In this document: piece after piece, positions 55,776 through 64,000 of the stretch
Layout: each line of letters begins with the position of its first letter
Position numbering within the stretch: the first letter of the stretch is position 1
Assembly (NCBI RefSeq): GCF_900101025.1
Contig: NZ_FMUH01000004.1
Span: 124,001 to 188,000, forward strand
Direction of reading: 5' to 3'
DNA: 64,000 bases
DNA from: Klenkia marina
GTDB lineage: Bacteria; Actinomycetota; Actinomycetes; Mycobacteriales; Geodermatophilaceae
Position numbers and translations under genes: made by a program
The notes under the pieces: model-generated
Databases searched by the model: none
Seen by the model: the letters and a program-made list of their open reading frames with translations, nothing else
What the model was told of the DNA's origin: nothing

Positions 55776-56026
55776 CCGCCTGGGTAGACGCTGGGGGCAG
55801 CCGGCGTCGTCGGCACCGCGTCCCGGTGTCTAGGCTGGTTGCACAGCCGCCCTCGGGCGAGCCTCACCGCGGGACGACGGCGACGAGCGAGTCCCGTCCT
55901 CCGTCCCGCTCCCACAGACCCACCCCCTCCTCGGTCCCGCCGCGGCCTCGCCGCGGCGAACCCGAGAGGGCCACCGGTCACCCCCTGCGCCAGTAGGCGC
56001 AGGTCACCGCAGGGAAGGACCTGTAC
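55776..56026 (+). promoter_or_regulatory. rho leader with C-rich, G-poor stretch and hairpins
   Basis: 251 bp without a gene. TAGGCT (55831-55836) is a candidate -10. The 50 bases 55891-55940 hold 30 C and only 8 G, like a rut site for Rho loading. A GCCGCGGC/GCCGCGGC hairpin and an 8-bp CCTGCGCC/GGCGCAGG hairpin (55984-56003) follow, the latter about 10 bp before the GGAAGG ribosome-binding site. Rho-dependent autoregulation is inferred. Confidence 0.5.
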
Positions 56027-58471
56027 GTGAGCGAGACCTCCACCCCGGTCGACGGCGCCCCGAACGAGGACGCCGCGGCCGGAGCCGCCGGCAAGCGCCG
56101 TCGCGGCAACGGGCTGTCGGGCATGCTCCTGCCCGAGCTCCAGCGCCTGGCCGCCGAGCTCGGCATCGCCGGCACCGGTCGCATGCGCAAGGGCGACCTC
56201 GTGGCCGCCATCTCCGAGCGGCAGGTGGGCGCCCCCCGCACGGCCGCCGAGCCCGCGGTCGCCACCGAGCCCCCGGCTCCCGCCGAGTCGGCCGTCCCGG
56301 TCGTCGACGCCGCTCCCGCGGCCCCGGTCGCCGAGACCGCAGCGCCGGCCGGCGACGCCCCCGGCGAGCCGGTCGCGACGGCACCGACCCGTCGGCGCCG
56401 CGCAGCCAGCCGACCCGCCGGCGCGCCCGACGCCGCTGCGGTCTCCCCGGTGCAGCCGGCCGCCGAGCCCACCGCAGCCCCGGCCGACCGCACCGCAGCC
56501 CCGGCCGACCGCACCGCGACCCCGGCCGACCGCACCGACGAGTCCGCCGCACCCGCCGCTGACGACCCGTCCGGCGACCGGTCCACCGAGGCCCGCGGCG
56601 ACCGCCGCCCACCGCGCTCCCGCGAGCGCAGCCGGGCCGAGCGCGCCGACCGTCCGGTCGACGCCGGACAGGACGAGGACGACTCCCGCGGTGATGCCGG
56701 CCAGGGCGGCGACCGTGTCGCCGGCGACCGGCCCGAGCGCAGCCGAGGCCGCAGCCGCAACCGCGACGACGTCCGGGACGAGCGCAACCGCGACGACCGC
56801 AACCGGGACGACCGGGGCGACCGGGGCGACGACCGCGAGCAGGGTGCCCGCGACCAGTCGGTCCGGGACCAGGGTGGCCGGAGCCAGTCCGGCCGTGACC
56901 AGGGTGGCCGCGACCAGTCCGGCCGCGACCAGTCCGGCCGCGACCAGTCCGGCCGCGACCAGTCCGGTCGCGACCAGTCCGGTCGCGACCGGGACGACGA
57001 CCGCGACCAGCAGGATGGCCGCCAGGGCAACCGCAACGGCCGCGGCGACGCCCGGCAGGACGGCAACCGGGACCGGCAGGACGGCAACCGGGACCGGCAG
57101 GACGGCAACCGGGACCGTCAGGACGGCAACCGGGACCGCCAGGACCGCCAGGACCACCGTGGGGACCGGCCCGACACCCGGGGTGAGCACCGCAACGACG
57201 AGGACGACGACGACGACCTCGAGGGCGGCGGCCGGCGCCGCGGGCGTCGCTACCGCGACCGCAACCGCCGCGGCGGCACGACCGGCACCCAGGGCGGCGG
57301 CCGCGACCGCTACGACCAGGGCGAGCCGACCGTCAGCGAGGACGACGTCCTGCTGCCGGTGGCCGGCATCCTCGACGTGCTCGACAACTACGCGTTCGTG
57401 CGCACGTCGGGCTACCTGACCGGGCCCAACGACGTCTACGTCTCCCTGTCCCAGGTGCGTCGCTACGGCCTGCGCCGCGGCGACGCGATCACCGGTGCGG
57501 TGCGCCAGCCCCGCGAGGGCGAGCGCAAGGACAAGTACAACGCGCTCGTGCGGCTGGACTCGGTCAACGGTCTGGACCCCGAGCAGGCCCGCACCCGGCC
57601 CGAGTTCACCAAGCTCGTGCCGCTCTACCCGCAGGACCGCCTGCGGCTGGAGACCGAGCCGCACCTGCTCACCACCCGCGTGCTCGACCTGGTCATGCCC
57701 ATCGGCAAGGGCCAGCGAGCGCTGATCGTGTCCCCGCCCAAGGCGGGCAAGACGATGGTGCTGCAGGCCATCGCCAACGCGATCACGACCAACAACCCCG
57801 AGTGCCACCTCATGGTCGTGCTGGTCGACGAGCGGCCCGAGGAGGTCACCGACATGCAGCGGTCGGTGAAGGGCGAGGTCATCGCCTCGACCTTCGACCG
57901 CCCGGCGACCGACCACACCACCGTGGCCGAGCTGTCGATCGAGCGGGCCAAGCGCCTGGTCGAGATGGGCCACGACGTCGTCGTCCTGCTGGACTCGATC
58001 ACCCGGCTGGGCCGCGCCTACAACCTGGCGGCCCCCGCCAGCGGGCGCATCCTCTCCGGCGGTGTCGACTCCACGGCGCTGTACCCGCCCAAGCGCTTCC
58101 TCGGTGCCGCCCGCAACATCGAGAACGGTGGCTCGCTGACGATCATCGCCTCGGCGCTGGTGGAGACCGGCTCGACGATGGACACGGTCATCTTCGAGGA
58201 GTTCAAGGGCACCGGGAACGCCGAGGTCAAGCTCGACCGCCGGCTCGCCGACAAGCGGGTCTTCCCCGCCGTCGACGTCAACGCATCCTCCACGCGCAAG
58301 GAGGAGCTGCTGATGAGCCCGGACGAGCTGGCCATCGTCATCAAGCTCCGCCGCGTGCTCGCTGCCCTGGAGCCGCAGCAGGCCCTCGAGCTGCTGCTGG
58401 GTCGTCTCAAGAAGACCCGCAACAACATCGAGTTCCTCATGCAGGTGCAGAAGACCTCGCCGGGGGAATGA
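56027..58471 (+). CDS. rho: Transcription termination factor Rho, long actinobacterial form
   Basis: 814 aa, about twice the E. coli length. Rho_N SAP-like helices (about 26-65); then a ~360-residue low-complexity insertion rich in Arg, Asp, Gln, Asn and Gly, with tandem SGRDQ and RQDGNRD repeats. The RNA-binding cold-shock fold (about 440-515) carries [18 protein letters not shown]; the ATPase has P-loop [12 protein letters not shown], Walker [16 protein letters not shown] and R-loop [19 protein letters not shown]. Insertions in this place add RNA binding in other actinobacteria. GTG 56027 follows GGAAGG. Confidence 0.97.
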   Translation: MSETSTPVDGAPNEDAAAGAAGKRRRGNGLSGMLLPELQRLAAELGIAGTGRMRKGDLVAAISERQVGAPRTAAEPAVATEPPAPAESAVPVVDAAPAAPVAETAAPAGDAPGEPVATAPTRRRRAASRPAGAPDAAAVSPVQPAAEPTAAPADRTAAPADRTATPADRTDESAAPAADDPSGDRSTEARGDRRPPRSRERSRAERADRPVDAGQDEDDSRGDAGQGGDRVAGDRPERSRGRSRNRDDVRDERNRDDRNRDDRGDRGDDREQGARDQSVRDQGGRSQSGRDQGGRDQSGRDQSGRDQSGRDQSGRDQSGRDRDDDRDQQDGRQGNRNGRGDARQDGNRDRQDGNRDRQDGNRDRQDGNRDRQDRQDHRGDRPDTRGEHRNDEDDDDDLEGGGRRRGRRYRDRNRRGGTTGTQGGGRDRYDQGEPTVSEDDVLLPVAGILDVLDNYAFVRTSGYLTGPNDVYVSLSQVRRYGLRRGDAITGAVRQPREGERKDKYNALVRLDSVNGLDPEQARTRPEFTKLVPLYPQDRLRLETEPHLLTTRVLDLVMPIGKGQRALIVSPPKAGKTMVLQAIANAITTNNPECHLMVVLVDERPEEVTDMQRSVKGEVIASTFDRPATDHTTVAELSIERAKRLVEMGHDVVVLLDSITRLGRAYNLAAPASGRILSGGVDSTALYPPKRFLGAARNIENGGSLTIIASALVETGSTMDTVIFEEFKGTGNAEVKLDRRLADKRVFPAVDVNASSTRKEELLMSPDELAIVIKLRRVLAALEPQQALELLLGRLKKTRNNIEFLMQVQKTSPGE
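56918..56992 (+). repeat. 15-bp tandem repeat in rho (SGRDQ units)
   Basis: Five consecutive units starting at 56918, 56933, 56948, 56963 and 56978; the first three are identical, and the later ones differ by one or two bases. Degenerate units extend upstream to about 56850. They encode SGRDQ. Confidence 0.95.
57053..57136 (+). repeat. 21-bp tandem repeat in rho (RQDGNRD units)
   Basis: Four units (57053, 57074, 57095, 57116), the first three identical and the fourth differing by one base. They encode RQDGNRD. Confidence 0.95.
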
Positions 58472-58473
58472 CA

Positions 58474-58539
58474 GAAGGACCCCCTCGCCCCCCGACCCGG
58501 GCTGACGCCCGGGTCGGGACCCTGCGAGGGGGCCGTTCC
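58474..58539 (+). repeat. 3'-end element, copy B (rho terminator-like)
   Basis: Starts 2 bp after the rho stop. Outer arms ACCCCCTCGC / GCGAGGGGG; inner perfect 11-bp hairpin CCGACCCGGGC-TGAC-GCCCGGGTCGG. Flanks GAAGGACCC and GGGCCGTTCC match copies A and C. Confidence 0.8.
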
Positions 58540-58686
58540 AGCACGTCGCGACGTGTGGGAGACTTCTCGACCGAGCCCCGGCGCAGGCGTGGAACAAGCC
58601 TGCCCGCCGACGACGTTCACCACCATGCACAGGCCGAGGACCCCGCCGGGTCCAGGCCCGCCAGACCTAGAGAGAGGGCCAGGGAC

Positions 58687-58911
58687 ATGAAGGCCGACAT
58701 CCACCCCGACTACCACGAGACCGTCGTGACCTGCGGTTGTGGCAACTCGTTCACCACCCGCAGCACCATCCCCGGCGGCACGCTGTCGGTCGAGATGTGC
58801 TCTGCCTGCCACCCGTTCTACACGGGCAAGCAGCGCGTCCTCGACACCGGCGGCCGCGTGGCCCGGTTCGAGAAGCGCTTCGGCAAGCGCGACACCGCAG
58901 CCAGCAAGTAG
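58687..58911 (+). CDS. rpmE: Ribosomal protein bL31 (zinc-binding form)
   Basis: 74 aa. Zinc-type C+ bL31: Cys16 and Cys18 in TCGCGNSF and Cys38/Cys41 in [12 protein letters not shown]. Starts [13 protein letters not shown]. The C+ form suggests that a zinc-independent paralogue may be elsewhere. Between rho and prfA, as in other actinobacteria. Confidence 0.97.
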   Translation: MKADIHPDYHETVVTCGCGNSFTTRSTIPGGTLSVEMCSACHPFYTGKQRVLDTGGRVARFEKRFGKRDTAASK

Positions 58912-58919
58912 CACGCCCG

Positions 58920-58962
58920 ACGGCGCCCGTCCTGCTCCCACACGGAGCGGGGCGGGCGCCGT
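58920..58962 (+). terminator. Hairpin terminator after rpmE
   Basis: Near-perfect 19-nt arms ACGGCGCCCGTCCTGCTCC and its complement (about 58944-58962) around loop CACAC, 9 bp after the rpmE stop. Confidence 0.7.
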
Positions 58963-58997
58963 CGTCGTGTCGTGAGCCCGTTCCCCGAGGAGGACCC

Positions 58998-60068
58998 GTG
59001 AGCGGAACACCGGACGGCGGCCTGGCCGATCTGCTGGCCGAGCACGCCTCGCTCGAGCTCGAGCTCGCCGACCCCGGCGTGCACGCAGACCAGGCCCGCG
59101 CCCGTCGCCTGGCGCGCCGCTACGCCTCGCTGGCCCCGCTGGTCGAGACCTCCCGGGCGCTGGAGGCGGCGCGCGCCGACCTCGGTGCGGCCCAGGAGCT
59201 CGCCGACGAGGACCCGGCGTTCGCCGCCGAGGCCGGGGGCCTGCAGGTCGAGATCGAGCGGCTGCAGGGCCGGCTGCGCGAGCAGCTGCTGCCCAAGGAC
59301 CCCGACGACGACAAGGACGTCATCCTCGAGATCAAGGCCGGCGAGGGCGGCGCGGAGTCCGCCCTGTTCGCCGGGGACCTGCTGCGCATGTACCTGCGCT
59401 ACGCGGAGCGTCGCGGCTGGGCCACCCAGGTGCTCGACGCCGTCGACGCCGAGCTCGGCGGCTACAAGGACGTCGCCGTCGCCGTGAAGGCGCGCGGTGA
59501 TGAGGGCATCTGGTCGCGGCTGAAGTTCGAGGGCGGCGTGCACCGGGTGCAGCGCGTGCCGGTGACCGAGAGCCAGGGCCGCATCCACACCTCCGCCGTC
59601 GGCGTCCTGGTGCTGCCCGAGGCCGAGGAGGTCGACGTCGTCGTCGACCCCAACGACCTGCGCATCGACGTCTTCCGCTCGTCCGGCCCCGGTGGGCAGA
59701 GCGTCAACACCACCGACTCCGCCGTCCGGATCACCCACCTGCCCACCGGCACCGTGGTGAGCTCGCAGAACGAGAAGAGCCAGCTGCAGAACCGCGAGTC
59801 GGCGCTGCGCGTGCTGCGCTCGCGGCTGCTGGCCGCCGCCCGCGAGGAGGCAGCGGCGACGGCGTCGGACGCCCGGCGCAGCCAGGTGCGCACCGTCGAC
59901 CGCAGCGAGCGGGTGCGCACGTACAACTTCCCGGAGAACCGCATCTCCGACCACCGCGTCGGGTTCAAGGCGCACAACCTCGACGCCGTCCTCGACGGCG
60001 ACCTCGACGCCGTGATCGACGCGCTGGTGACCGCGCACACGGCCGAGCTGCTCGAGGCCGGCAGCTGA
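58998..60068 (+). CDS. prfA: Peptide chain release factor 1
   Basis: 356 aa. Class I release factor. The stop-codon recognition tripeptide PVT lies in [18 protein letters not shown] (PxT type: UAA/UAG). The catalytic GGQ lies in [18 protein letters not shown] and is the substrate of PrmC, encoded next. GTG 58998 follows GAGGAGGA. Its stop overlaps the proposed CTG start of prmC. Confidence 0.97.
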   Translation: MSGTPDGGLADLLAEHASLELELADPGVHADQARARRLARRYASLAPLVETSRALEAARADLGAAQELADEDPAFAAEAGGLQVEIERLQGRLREQLLPKDPDDDKDVILEIKAGEGGAESALFAGDLLRMYLRYAERRGWATQVLDAVDAELGGYKDVAVAVKARGDEGIWSRLKFEGGVHRVQRVPVTESQGRIHTSAVGVLVLPEAEEVDVVVDPNDLRIDVFRSSGPGGQSVNTTDSAVRITHLPTGTVVSSQNEKSQLQNRESALRVLRSRLLAAAREEAAATASDARRSQVRTVDRSERVRTYNFPENRISDHRVGFKAHNLDAVLDGDLDAVIDALVTAHTAELLEAGS

Positions 60069-60925
60069 CCCCCCGCGCCCTGCTGACCGCAGCCACCGCC
60101 CGGCTCGCCGGTGCGGGGGTCGAGTCGCCGCGGGTGGACGCCGAGCTGCTGCTCGCGCACGCCCTCGGCGTGCCGCGCGCCCGGCTCATCACCCTCGGCG
60201 ACGTCGCCGACCCGGCCCGGTTCGAGCACCTGGTCGAGCAGCGGGCGGCGCGGGTGCCCCTGCAGCACCTCACCGGGGTCGCGGCCTTCCGGCACCTCGA
60301 GCTGCGGGTCGGTCCCGGGGTCTTCGTGCCGCGTCCCGAGACCGAGCAGATCGCCGGCTGGGTGCTGGAGCGCGTGGCCGGCGACCGCGCCCCGGTGGTG
60401 GTCGACCTGGGCACCGGATCGGGCGCCATCGCGCTGTCGGTGGCCGGCGAGCACCCCGGTGCCCAGGTCACTGCTGTCGAGCGGGACGCCGACGCCATCG
60501 CCTGGACCCGGCTGAACGCCGACGCCCGTGCCGCGGCCGGTGACACCCCGGTCACGGTGCTCGCCGGGGACATGACCGACCCCCGGCTGCTGGTCGACCT
60601 CGACGGCACGGTGGACGTCGTCGTCTCCAACCCGCCCTACGTGCCCGACGACGCCCGGTTGCCGAAGGAGGTGGCCGACCACGACCCACCCCTGGCGCTG
60701 TGGGGCGGCCCCGACGGCCTGGACGTCGTGCGTGGCCTGCTGCGCACGGCCGCGCGCCTGCTCCGGCCCGGCGGGTGGTTGGCGATCGAGCACGCCGACG
60801 TCCAGGGCACCTCCCTGCCGGCGCTCGTGCGCGCCCACGGCGGGTTCACCGACGTCGTCGACCACCCCGACCTCGCCGGCCGGCCCCGCTACACCACCGC
60901 TCAGCTGCAGAAGCGCGACACGTAG
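60065..60925 (+). CDS. prmC: Release factor glutamine methyltransferase
   Basis: 286 aa if started at CTG 60065. N-terminal helical domain ([19 protein letters not shown]), then SAM motif [17 protein letters not shown] and the NPPY signature [15 protein letters not shown]. It methylates the GGQ glutamine of release factors. The conserved N-terminal helix precedes the first standard in-frame start (GTG 60134); the CTG overlaps the prfA stop as CTGA. The 3' end overlaps the GH114 gene by 25 bp. Confidence 0.93.
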   Translation: MTPRALLTAATARLAGAGVESPRVDAELLLAHALGVPRARLITLGDVADPARFEHLVEQRAARVPLQHLTGVAAFRHLELRVGPGVFVPRPETEQIAGWVLERVAGDRAPVVVDLGTGSGAIALSVAGEHPGAQVTAVERDADAIAWTRLNADARAAAGDTPVTVLAGDMTDPRLLVDLDGTVDVVVSNPPYVPDDARLPKEVADHDPPLALWGGPDGLDVVRGLLRTAARLLRPGGWLAIEHADVQGTSLPALVRAHGGFTDVVDHPDLAGRPRYTTAQLQKRDT

Positions 60926-61698
60926 CCCTCGGTGCCCGGCACCGAGACGTCGCGGTCCCGCCGCTGGACGGCGACCTCGTCGCCGCGGGCCGCGCAGGCC
61001 TCCTCGAAGGCCTCGTCGGTGTACTCGACCTCGACGACCCGGTTGCCGTAGGCGGCGGTGTAGGCATCGCACTCGTCGTACACCTGGCACTGCTCGGTGA
61101 CCGCGTAGTCGAAGCCGATCGCGGCGCCGTCGAGGTCGGCGGTGTTCTTCTGGGCGATCTCCAGCCCGGCGTCGTGCGCCCGCTCGACCAGCAGGCTGGC
61201 CAGGGCGGCGGCGTCGTCGGCGGTGAGCTGGCCGTGCGAGCGGGTCCAGCTGTCGAGGTTGTCCGGCTCGACGGCGTCGAAACCGTCCGCGGCGCACCCG
61301 TCGAACCAGCCGCCCACGAGGTCGGCGACGCGTGCCCGCTGGCCGTCGGTGGAGATGTCGAGCAGGAACTCGCCCGGCCAGTCGGGGTCCTCGACCCGGG
61401 CCCCGGCGGCGTCGTGCAGCAGGAGGTCCTCGGGCACCTCGTCGATCCCGGGCTGGGTCTGGAAGGCGTTGACGTAGCAGGCCGACCACAGTCCGGGGGC
61501 GGGGGAGGCCGTGCGGTCGCGGACGACGCCGGTGACCCCGTCGGCCGGGTCGTGGGCCCCGCCGAGCTGGTAGTCGACGTGCAGGCCCCAGGGCGGCCCG
61601 TCGGCGGGCCCGTCGGCCGTCCCCGAGGACGCGGTGGGGGAGCACGCGGACAGGGTGAGCGAGGCGACCGTCAGGAGGAGGGCGGGGGACCGGCGCAC
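60901..61698 (-). CDS. Lipoprotein, GH114 family (endo-alpha-1,4-polygalactosaminidase-like)
   Basis: 265 aa. Lipobox LSAC (Cys19) after a hydrophobic signal, then a TIM-barrel GH114 domain: YVNAFQTQP, FLLDIS, FDAVEPDNLDSW, GLEIAQKN and VTEQCQVYDEC. Such enzymes cleave galactosaminogalactan-type polymers; the bacterial substrate is unknown. TAGGCT lies 7 bp before the GTG, leaderless-type. An orphan gene inside an otherwise housekeeping run, on the opposite strand. Confidence 0.87.
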   Translation of the reverse strand: MRRSPALLLTVASLTLSACSPTASSGTADGPADGPPWGLHVDYQLGGAHDPADGVTGVVRDRTASPAPGLWSACYVNAFQTQPGIDEVPEDLLLHDAAGARVEDPDWPGEFLLDISTDGQRARVADLVGGWFDGCAADGFDAVEPDNLDSWTRSHGQLTADDAAALASLLVERAHDAGLEIAQKNTADLDGAAIGFDYAVTEQCQVYDECDAYTAAYGNRVVEVEYTDEAFEEACAARGDEVAVQRRDRDVSVPGTEGYVSRFCS

Positions 61699-61711
61699 GG
61701 GCGCGAGCCTA
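61699..61711 (-). promoter_or_regulatory. Leaderless-type -10 box of the GH114 gene
   Basis: TAGGCT (61711-61706 on the minus strand), 7 bp, GTG 61698; no ribosome-binding site. Confidence 0.5.
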
Positions 61712-61732
61712 GGTGGGGGACACTGACCAGCC

Positions 61733-62374
61733 GTGGCCGACGTCTACGACTGCACCGACGACGAGCAGCGCACCGCGGGCATCGCTGCGGCCGCCGCTGC
61801 GCTCTCCCGGGGCGAGCTGGTCCTCCTGCCCACCGACACCGTGTACGGGGTGGCGGCCGACGCCTTCACCCCCGACGCGGTCGCCCGCCTGCTGGCCGCG
61901 AAGAACCGCGGTCGCAACATGCCGGTGCCCGTGCTCATCGCCGAGGCCTCGACGCTGGCCGGTCTGGTCACCACCGTGCCGGCGGATGCGCACGTCCTGG
62001 CACGGGAGTTCTGGCCGGGCGGGCTCACCCTCGTGCTGGAGCACACCTCCACCCTGACCTGGGACCTCGGCGAGTCCGAGGGCACCGTCGCCGTCCGGCT
62101 GCCCGACGACGACGTCACCCGGGAGCTGCTGCGCCGCACCGGACCGCTCGCCGTGTCCAGCGCCAACCGCTCCGGCCGCCCGGCGGCCACCACCGCGCAG
62201 CAGGCGGACTACCAGCTCGGTGAGCACGCCGCGGTGATCCTGGACGACGGTCCGCGCGAGGTGGGTGCGCCGAGCACCATCGTCGACTGCACGGGTGAGC
62301 ACGCCCGGGTCCTGCGGGTGGGCGCGGTCGAGGTCGACCGGCTGCGCGAGGTCGTGCCCTCGCTCACGGATTGA
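61733..62374 (+). CDS. L-threonylcarbamoyladenylate synthase (Sua5/YrdC)
   Basis: 213 aa. First step of t6A37 tRNA modification. Motifs: VLLPTDTVYGVAADAF (nucleotide binding), AAKNRGRNMPVPVLIAEAS (KxR), and VSSANRSGRPAATT. It lacks the C-terminal Sua5 domain, so it is the YrdC-like short form. GTG start with a weak ribosome-binding site; it is 34 bp from the divergent GH114 start. Confidence 0.95.
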   Translation: MADVYDCTDDEQRTAGIAAAAAALSRGELVLLPTDTVYGVAADAFTPDAVARLLAAKNRGRNMPVPVLIAEASTLAGLVTTVPADAHVLAREFWPGGLTLVLEHTSTLTWDLGESEGTVAVRLPDDDVTRELLRRTGPLAVSSANRSGRPAATTAQQADYQLGEHAAVILDDGPREVGAPSTIVDCTGEHARVLRVGAVEVDRLREVVPSLTD

Positions 62375-62375
62375 G

Positions 62376-62440
62376 GAAGGACCCGGTCGCCCCCCACGAC
62401 GCGCTGCGCACGCCGCGGGTCCCTGCGACGGGGCCGGTCG
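62376..62440 (+). repeat. 3'-end element, copy C
   Basis: Starts 1 bp after the sua5 stop (TGA then GGAAGGACCC, as in copy A). The outer arms have GTCGC / GCGAC where A and B have CTCGC / GCGAG, a paired change in both arms. The inner hairpin is weaker. Confidence 0.75.
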
Positions 62441-62487
62441 AGCCGTTACCGTCGAGGCCTCACCCACCCCTTGGAGCTTGACCGCCC

Positions 62488-63747
62488 GTGCGCGAGTACG
62501 CCGTCGTCTGCCTCACCGCGGCGCTGGTCACCTACCTGACCACGCCGGTGGTGCGGGTGCTGGCGATGCGGTGGAAGGTCATGTCCGCGGTCCGCGAGCG
62601 CGACGTGCACGTCATCCCCACCCCGCGCGGCGGGGGTGTCGCGATGTACGTCGGCGTCGCCGCGGCCGTGCTCGTGGCCAGCCGGCTGCCGGCGCTGCAG
62701 CGCACGTTCGACGACTCGCAGACGTACGCGGTGCTGGTGGCCGGCGGGCTGATCTGCCTGCTCGGCGTGCTCGACGACCGCTTCGAGATCGACGCCCTCA
62801 CCAAGCTGACCGGCCAGATCGCCTGCGCCGGGGTGATGGTCCTGCTCGGGGTGCAGTTCCTGTACGTCTTCCTGCCGTTCGGCAACATCGGCACGCTGAT
62901 CCTGGGTGACAGCGGGGTGCCGTTGACCATCCTCACCACGGTGCTCGTGGTGAACGCGCTCAACTTCATCGACGGCCTCGACGGCCTGGCCGCCGGGGTG
63001 TCCGCGATCGCGGCCCTGGCGCTGTTCGCCTACAGCTACAACCTCGGACTCGTCGGCTTCGACGACACCGCCTCGGCGCCGGCGCTCATCACCGCGGTGC
63101 TCGCCGGGGCCTGCCTGGGGTTCCTGCCGCACAACTTCTCCCCGGCCCGCATCTTCATGGGCGACTCGGGCTCGATGCTGGTCGGGCTGATGCTGTCGGC
63201 CGCAGCCGTCTCGGCGACCGGGCGCGTGGACTCGCAGAGCTTCGACTCGGCGGCCAGCGTGCTGCCCTTGGCCCTGCCGCTGCTCGTGCCGCTGGCCGTG
63301 CTGTTCATCCCCTTCACCGACCTGGTGCTGGCCGTGCTGCGGCGGACGCGCAAGGGTCAGTCGCCGTTCAGCCCGGACAAGATGCACCTGCACCACCGGC
63401 TCCTGTCGATCGGGCACTCCCACCGCCGTGCGGTGCTGGTCATGTACTTCTGGGCGGCGCTGCTGAGCTTCGGGGTCATCGCCCTGTCGATCTCGGGTGG
63501 CACGGTCGAGGTGCTGGTCCTCGTGGGGGTCCTCGTCGTGGTCGGCGTGGTGGTCGTGCTCGCCCCGCGCGCCCGCCGACCCGAGCGCACCGCCGAGTCG
63601 GTGGCGGAGTCCGAGACCCGGGCCGCGCGGTCGGCCCGCTGGTGGGGACGCCGCGCCGGCGGTTGCAGGGGGAGGGGCGCCGTACCGTCACGGTCAGCAA
63701 CGCCGTCGTCCGGCCGCACCCCCGACACCTCCGGAGCCCCCCGATGA
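62488..63747 (+). CDS. wecA: Undecaprenyl-phosphate N-acetylglucosamine 1-phosphate transferase (WecA/MraY family)
   Basis: 419 aa, about eleven membrane helices. The family's Asp motifs are present: LGVLDDRFEIDALTK, NALNFIDGLDGLAAG, FMGDSGSMLVG and KMHLHHRLL. It transfers a sugar-phosphate to the lipid carrier, starting arabinogalactan or teichoic-type polymers. A TACCGT box (62447-62452) gives a ~30-nt leader. The Arg-rich C-terminal tail is variable. Stop overlaps the next gene (ATGA). Confidence 0.95.
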   Translation: MREYAVVCLTAALVTYLTTPVVRVLAMRWKVMSAVRERDVHVIPTPRGGGVAMYVGVAAAVLVASRLPALQRTFDDSQTYAVLVAGGLICLLGVLDDRFEIDALTKLTGQIACAGVMVLLGVQFLYVFLPFGNIGTLILGDSGVPLTILTTVLVVNALNFIDGLDGLAAGVSAIAALALFAYSYNLGLVGFDDTASAPALITAVLAGACLGFLPHNFSPARIFMGDSGSMLVGLMLSAAAVSATGRVDSQSFDSAASVLPLALPLLVPLAVLFIPFTDLVLAVLRRTRKGQSPFSPDKMHLHHRLLSIGHSHRRAVLVMYFWAALLSFGVIALSISGGTVEVLVLVGVLVVVGVVVVLAPRARRPERTAESVAESETRAARSARWWGRRAGGCRGRGAVPSRSATPSSGRTPDTSGAPR

Positions 63748-64000
63748 CCCGACCTCCTGCCCGTCCGGCGCCGCGCAGCGCCGCCGGGCCCTGGGACCTC
63801 TCGTTCCTGCGGGTGGGCGCCCTGGTCACCGCCGTGCTCACCGTGGTCGCCGTCCCTGCGGTGGGGCTGCTGGCCGGCTGGCCCGAGGCGCTCGGCGTGG
63901 TGCTCGGCGCGGTCGTCGTGACCGCGTTCTTCTGCCTGTCGGGCTTCGCCATCGCCTGGGCCGGCAAGATCGACGACTCGTTCACCCTGCCGGCGGCCCT
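63744..64000 (+). CDS. Small membrane protein before the ATP synthase operon (AtpI-like), partial
   Basis: At least 85 codons to the window edge. Two hydrophobic segments are visible (about 24-46 and 49-72), ending AIAWAGKIDDSFTL. In actinobacteria the gene between wecA and atpB encodes a membrane protein in the AtpI position. The ATG overlaps the wecA stop. Function inferred from position only. Confidence 0.75.
   Translation, partial: MTRPPARPAPRSAAGPWDLSFLRVGALVTAVLTVVAVPAVGLLAGWPEALGVVLGAVVVTAFFCLSGFAIAWAGKIDDSFTLPAA

Noticed and set aside
56850-57140. CRISPR-like repeat array
   Set aside because: Units of 15 and 21 bp with no spacers, in frame with Rho, encoding peptide repeats.
54953-58630. 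A 1225-codon minus-strand frame opposite thrB and rho
   Set aside because: Low-complexity Val/Ala translation produced by the complement of Asp/Arg-rich codons; it spans several real genes and the rho leader.

Overview
The window is chromosomal DNA of a very GC-rich actinobacterium. Signs of this are GTG-rich starts, a mycothiol-type SigR/RsrA pair, WhiB1, Kgd, bL37, nickel superoxide dismutase and UPF0182. Several gene blocks follow the order I recall from Mycobacterium tuberculosis: metalloprotease-ylbL-UPF0182; SRAP-aroA-rsgA; sigH-rshA-TB7.3-pdtaS-whiB1; argS-lysA-hom-thrC-thrB-rho-rpmE-prfA-prmC-sua5-wecA-(atp). The style fits Geodermatophilaceae (Blastococcus/Modestobacter-like), but the genus is an inference.

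Layout. 1-6.8 kb: zinc metalloprotease (cut by the window edge), Lon-like PDZ protease, UPF0182 membrane protein, two identical initiator tRNA genes, DsbA-like protein. 6.7-13 kb: nhaA, a VOC protein, cbs-metB (transsulfuration), an aldo/keto reductase, an XdhC-like protein. 13-21 kb: hisN, DUF2087, rsgA-aroA, a succinate-semialdehyde dehydrogenase, SRAP, an MFS/spermidine-synthase-like protein, ybaK. 21-26 kb: sigR-rsrA, bL37, a degenerate biotin carboxylase, a biotinyl carrier protein, a PdtaS-like kinase, whiB1. 26-34.9 kb: lipid metabolism (dagK, psd-pssA), HAD, GNAT, PP2C phosphatase, sodN/sodX, malic enzyme, YdjM-like protein, DUF6104. 34.9-49 kb: kgd, ankyrin protein, ABC exporter, USP, cyclase, ABC-F, a degenerate acyltransferase, MFS, SRPBCC, tRNA-Arg, DUF305/DUF3105. 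49.3-64 kb: Arg-tRNA charging, Lys/Thr synthesis, Rho, release factor 1 and its methylase, t6A synthesis, cell-wall lipid carrier glycosylation, and the edge of the ATP synthase region.

Genes are tightly packed. Thirteen junctions have the 4-bp ATGA/GTGA stop-start overlap, and two more look like the same overlap with CTG as the start (usp-cyclase, prfA-prmC). At least ten genes have a TANNNT box 6-8 bp before the start codon, the signature of leaderless mRNA. No phage, insertion sequence or CRISPR is visible.

Most interesting: (1) a biotin-carboxylase homologue without an ATP-grasp core, beside a stand-alone biotinyl carrier inside the sigR-whiB1 locus; (2) a three-copy 3'-end element abutting stop codons, with conserved flanks and a variable inner hairpin; (3) probable non-canonical starts (CTG twice, ATC once); (4) a dual-start arrangement for the SigR-like factor; (5) Rho with 5- and 7-residue tandem repeats and a C-rich, G-poor leader.
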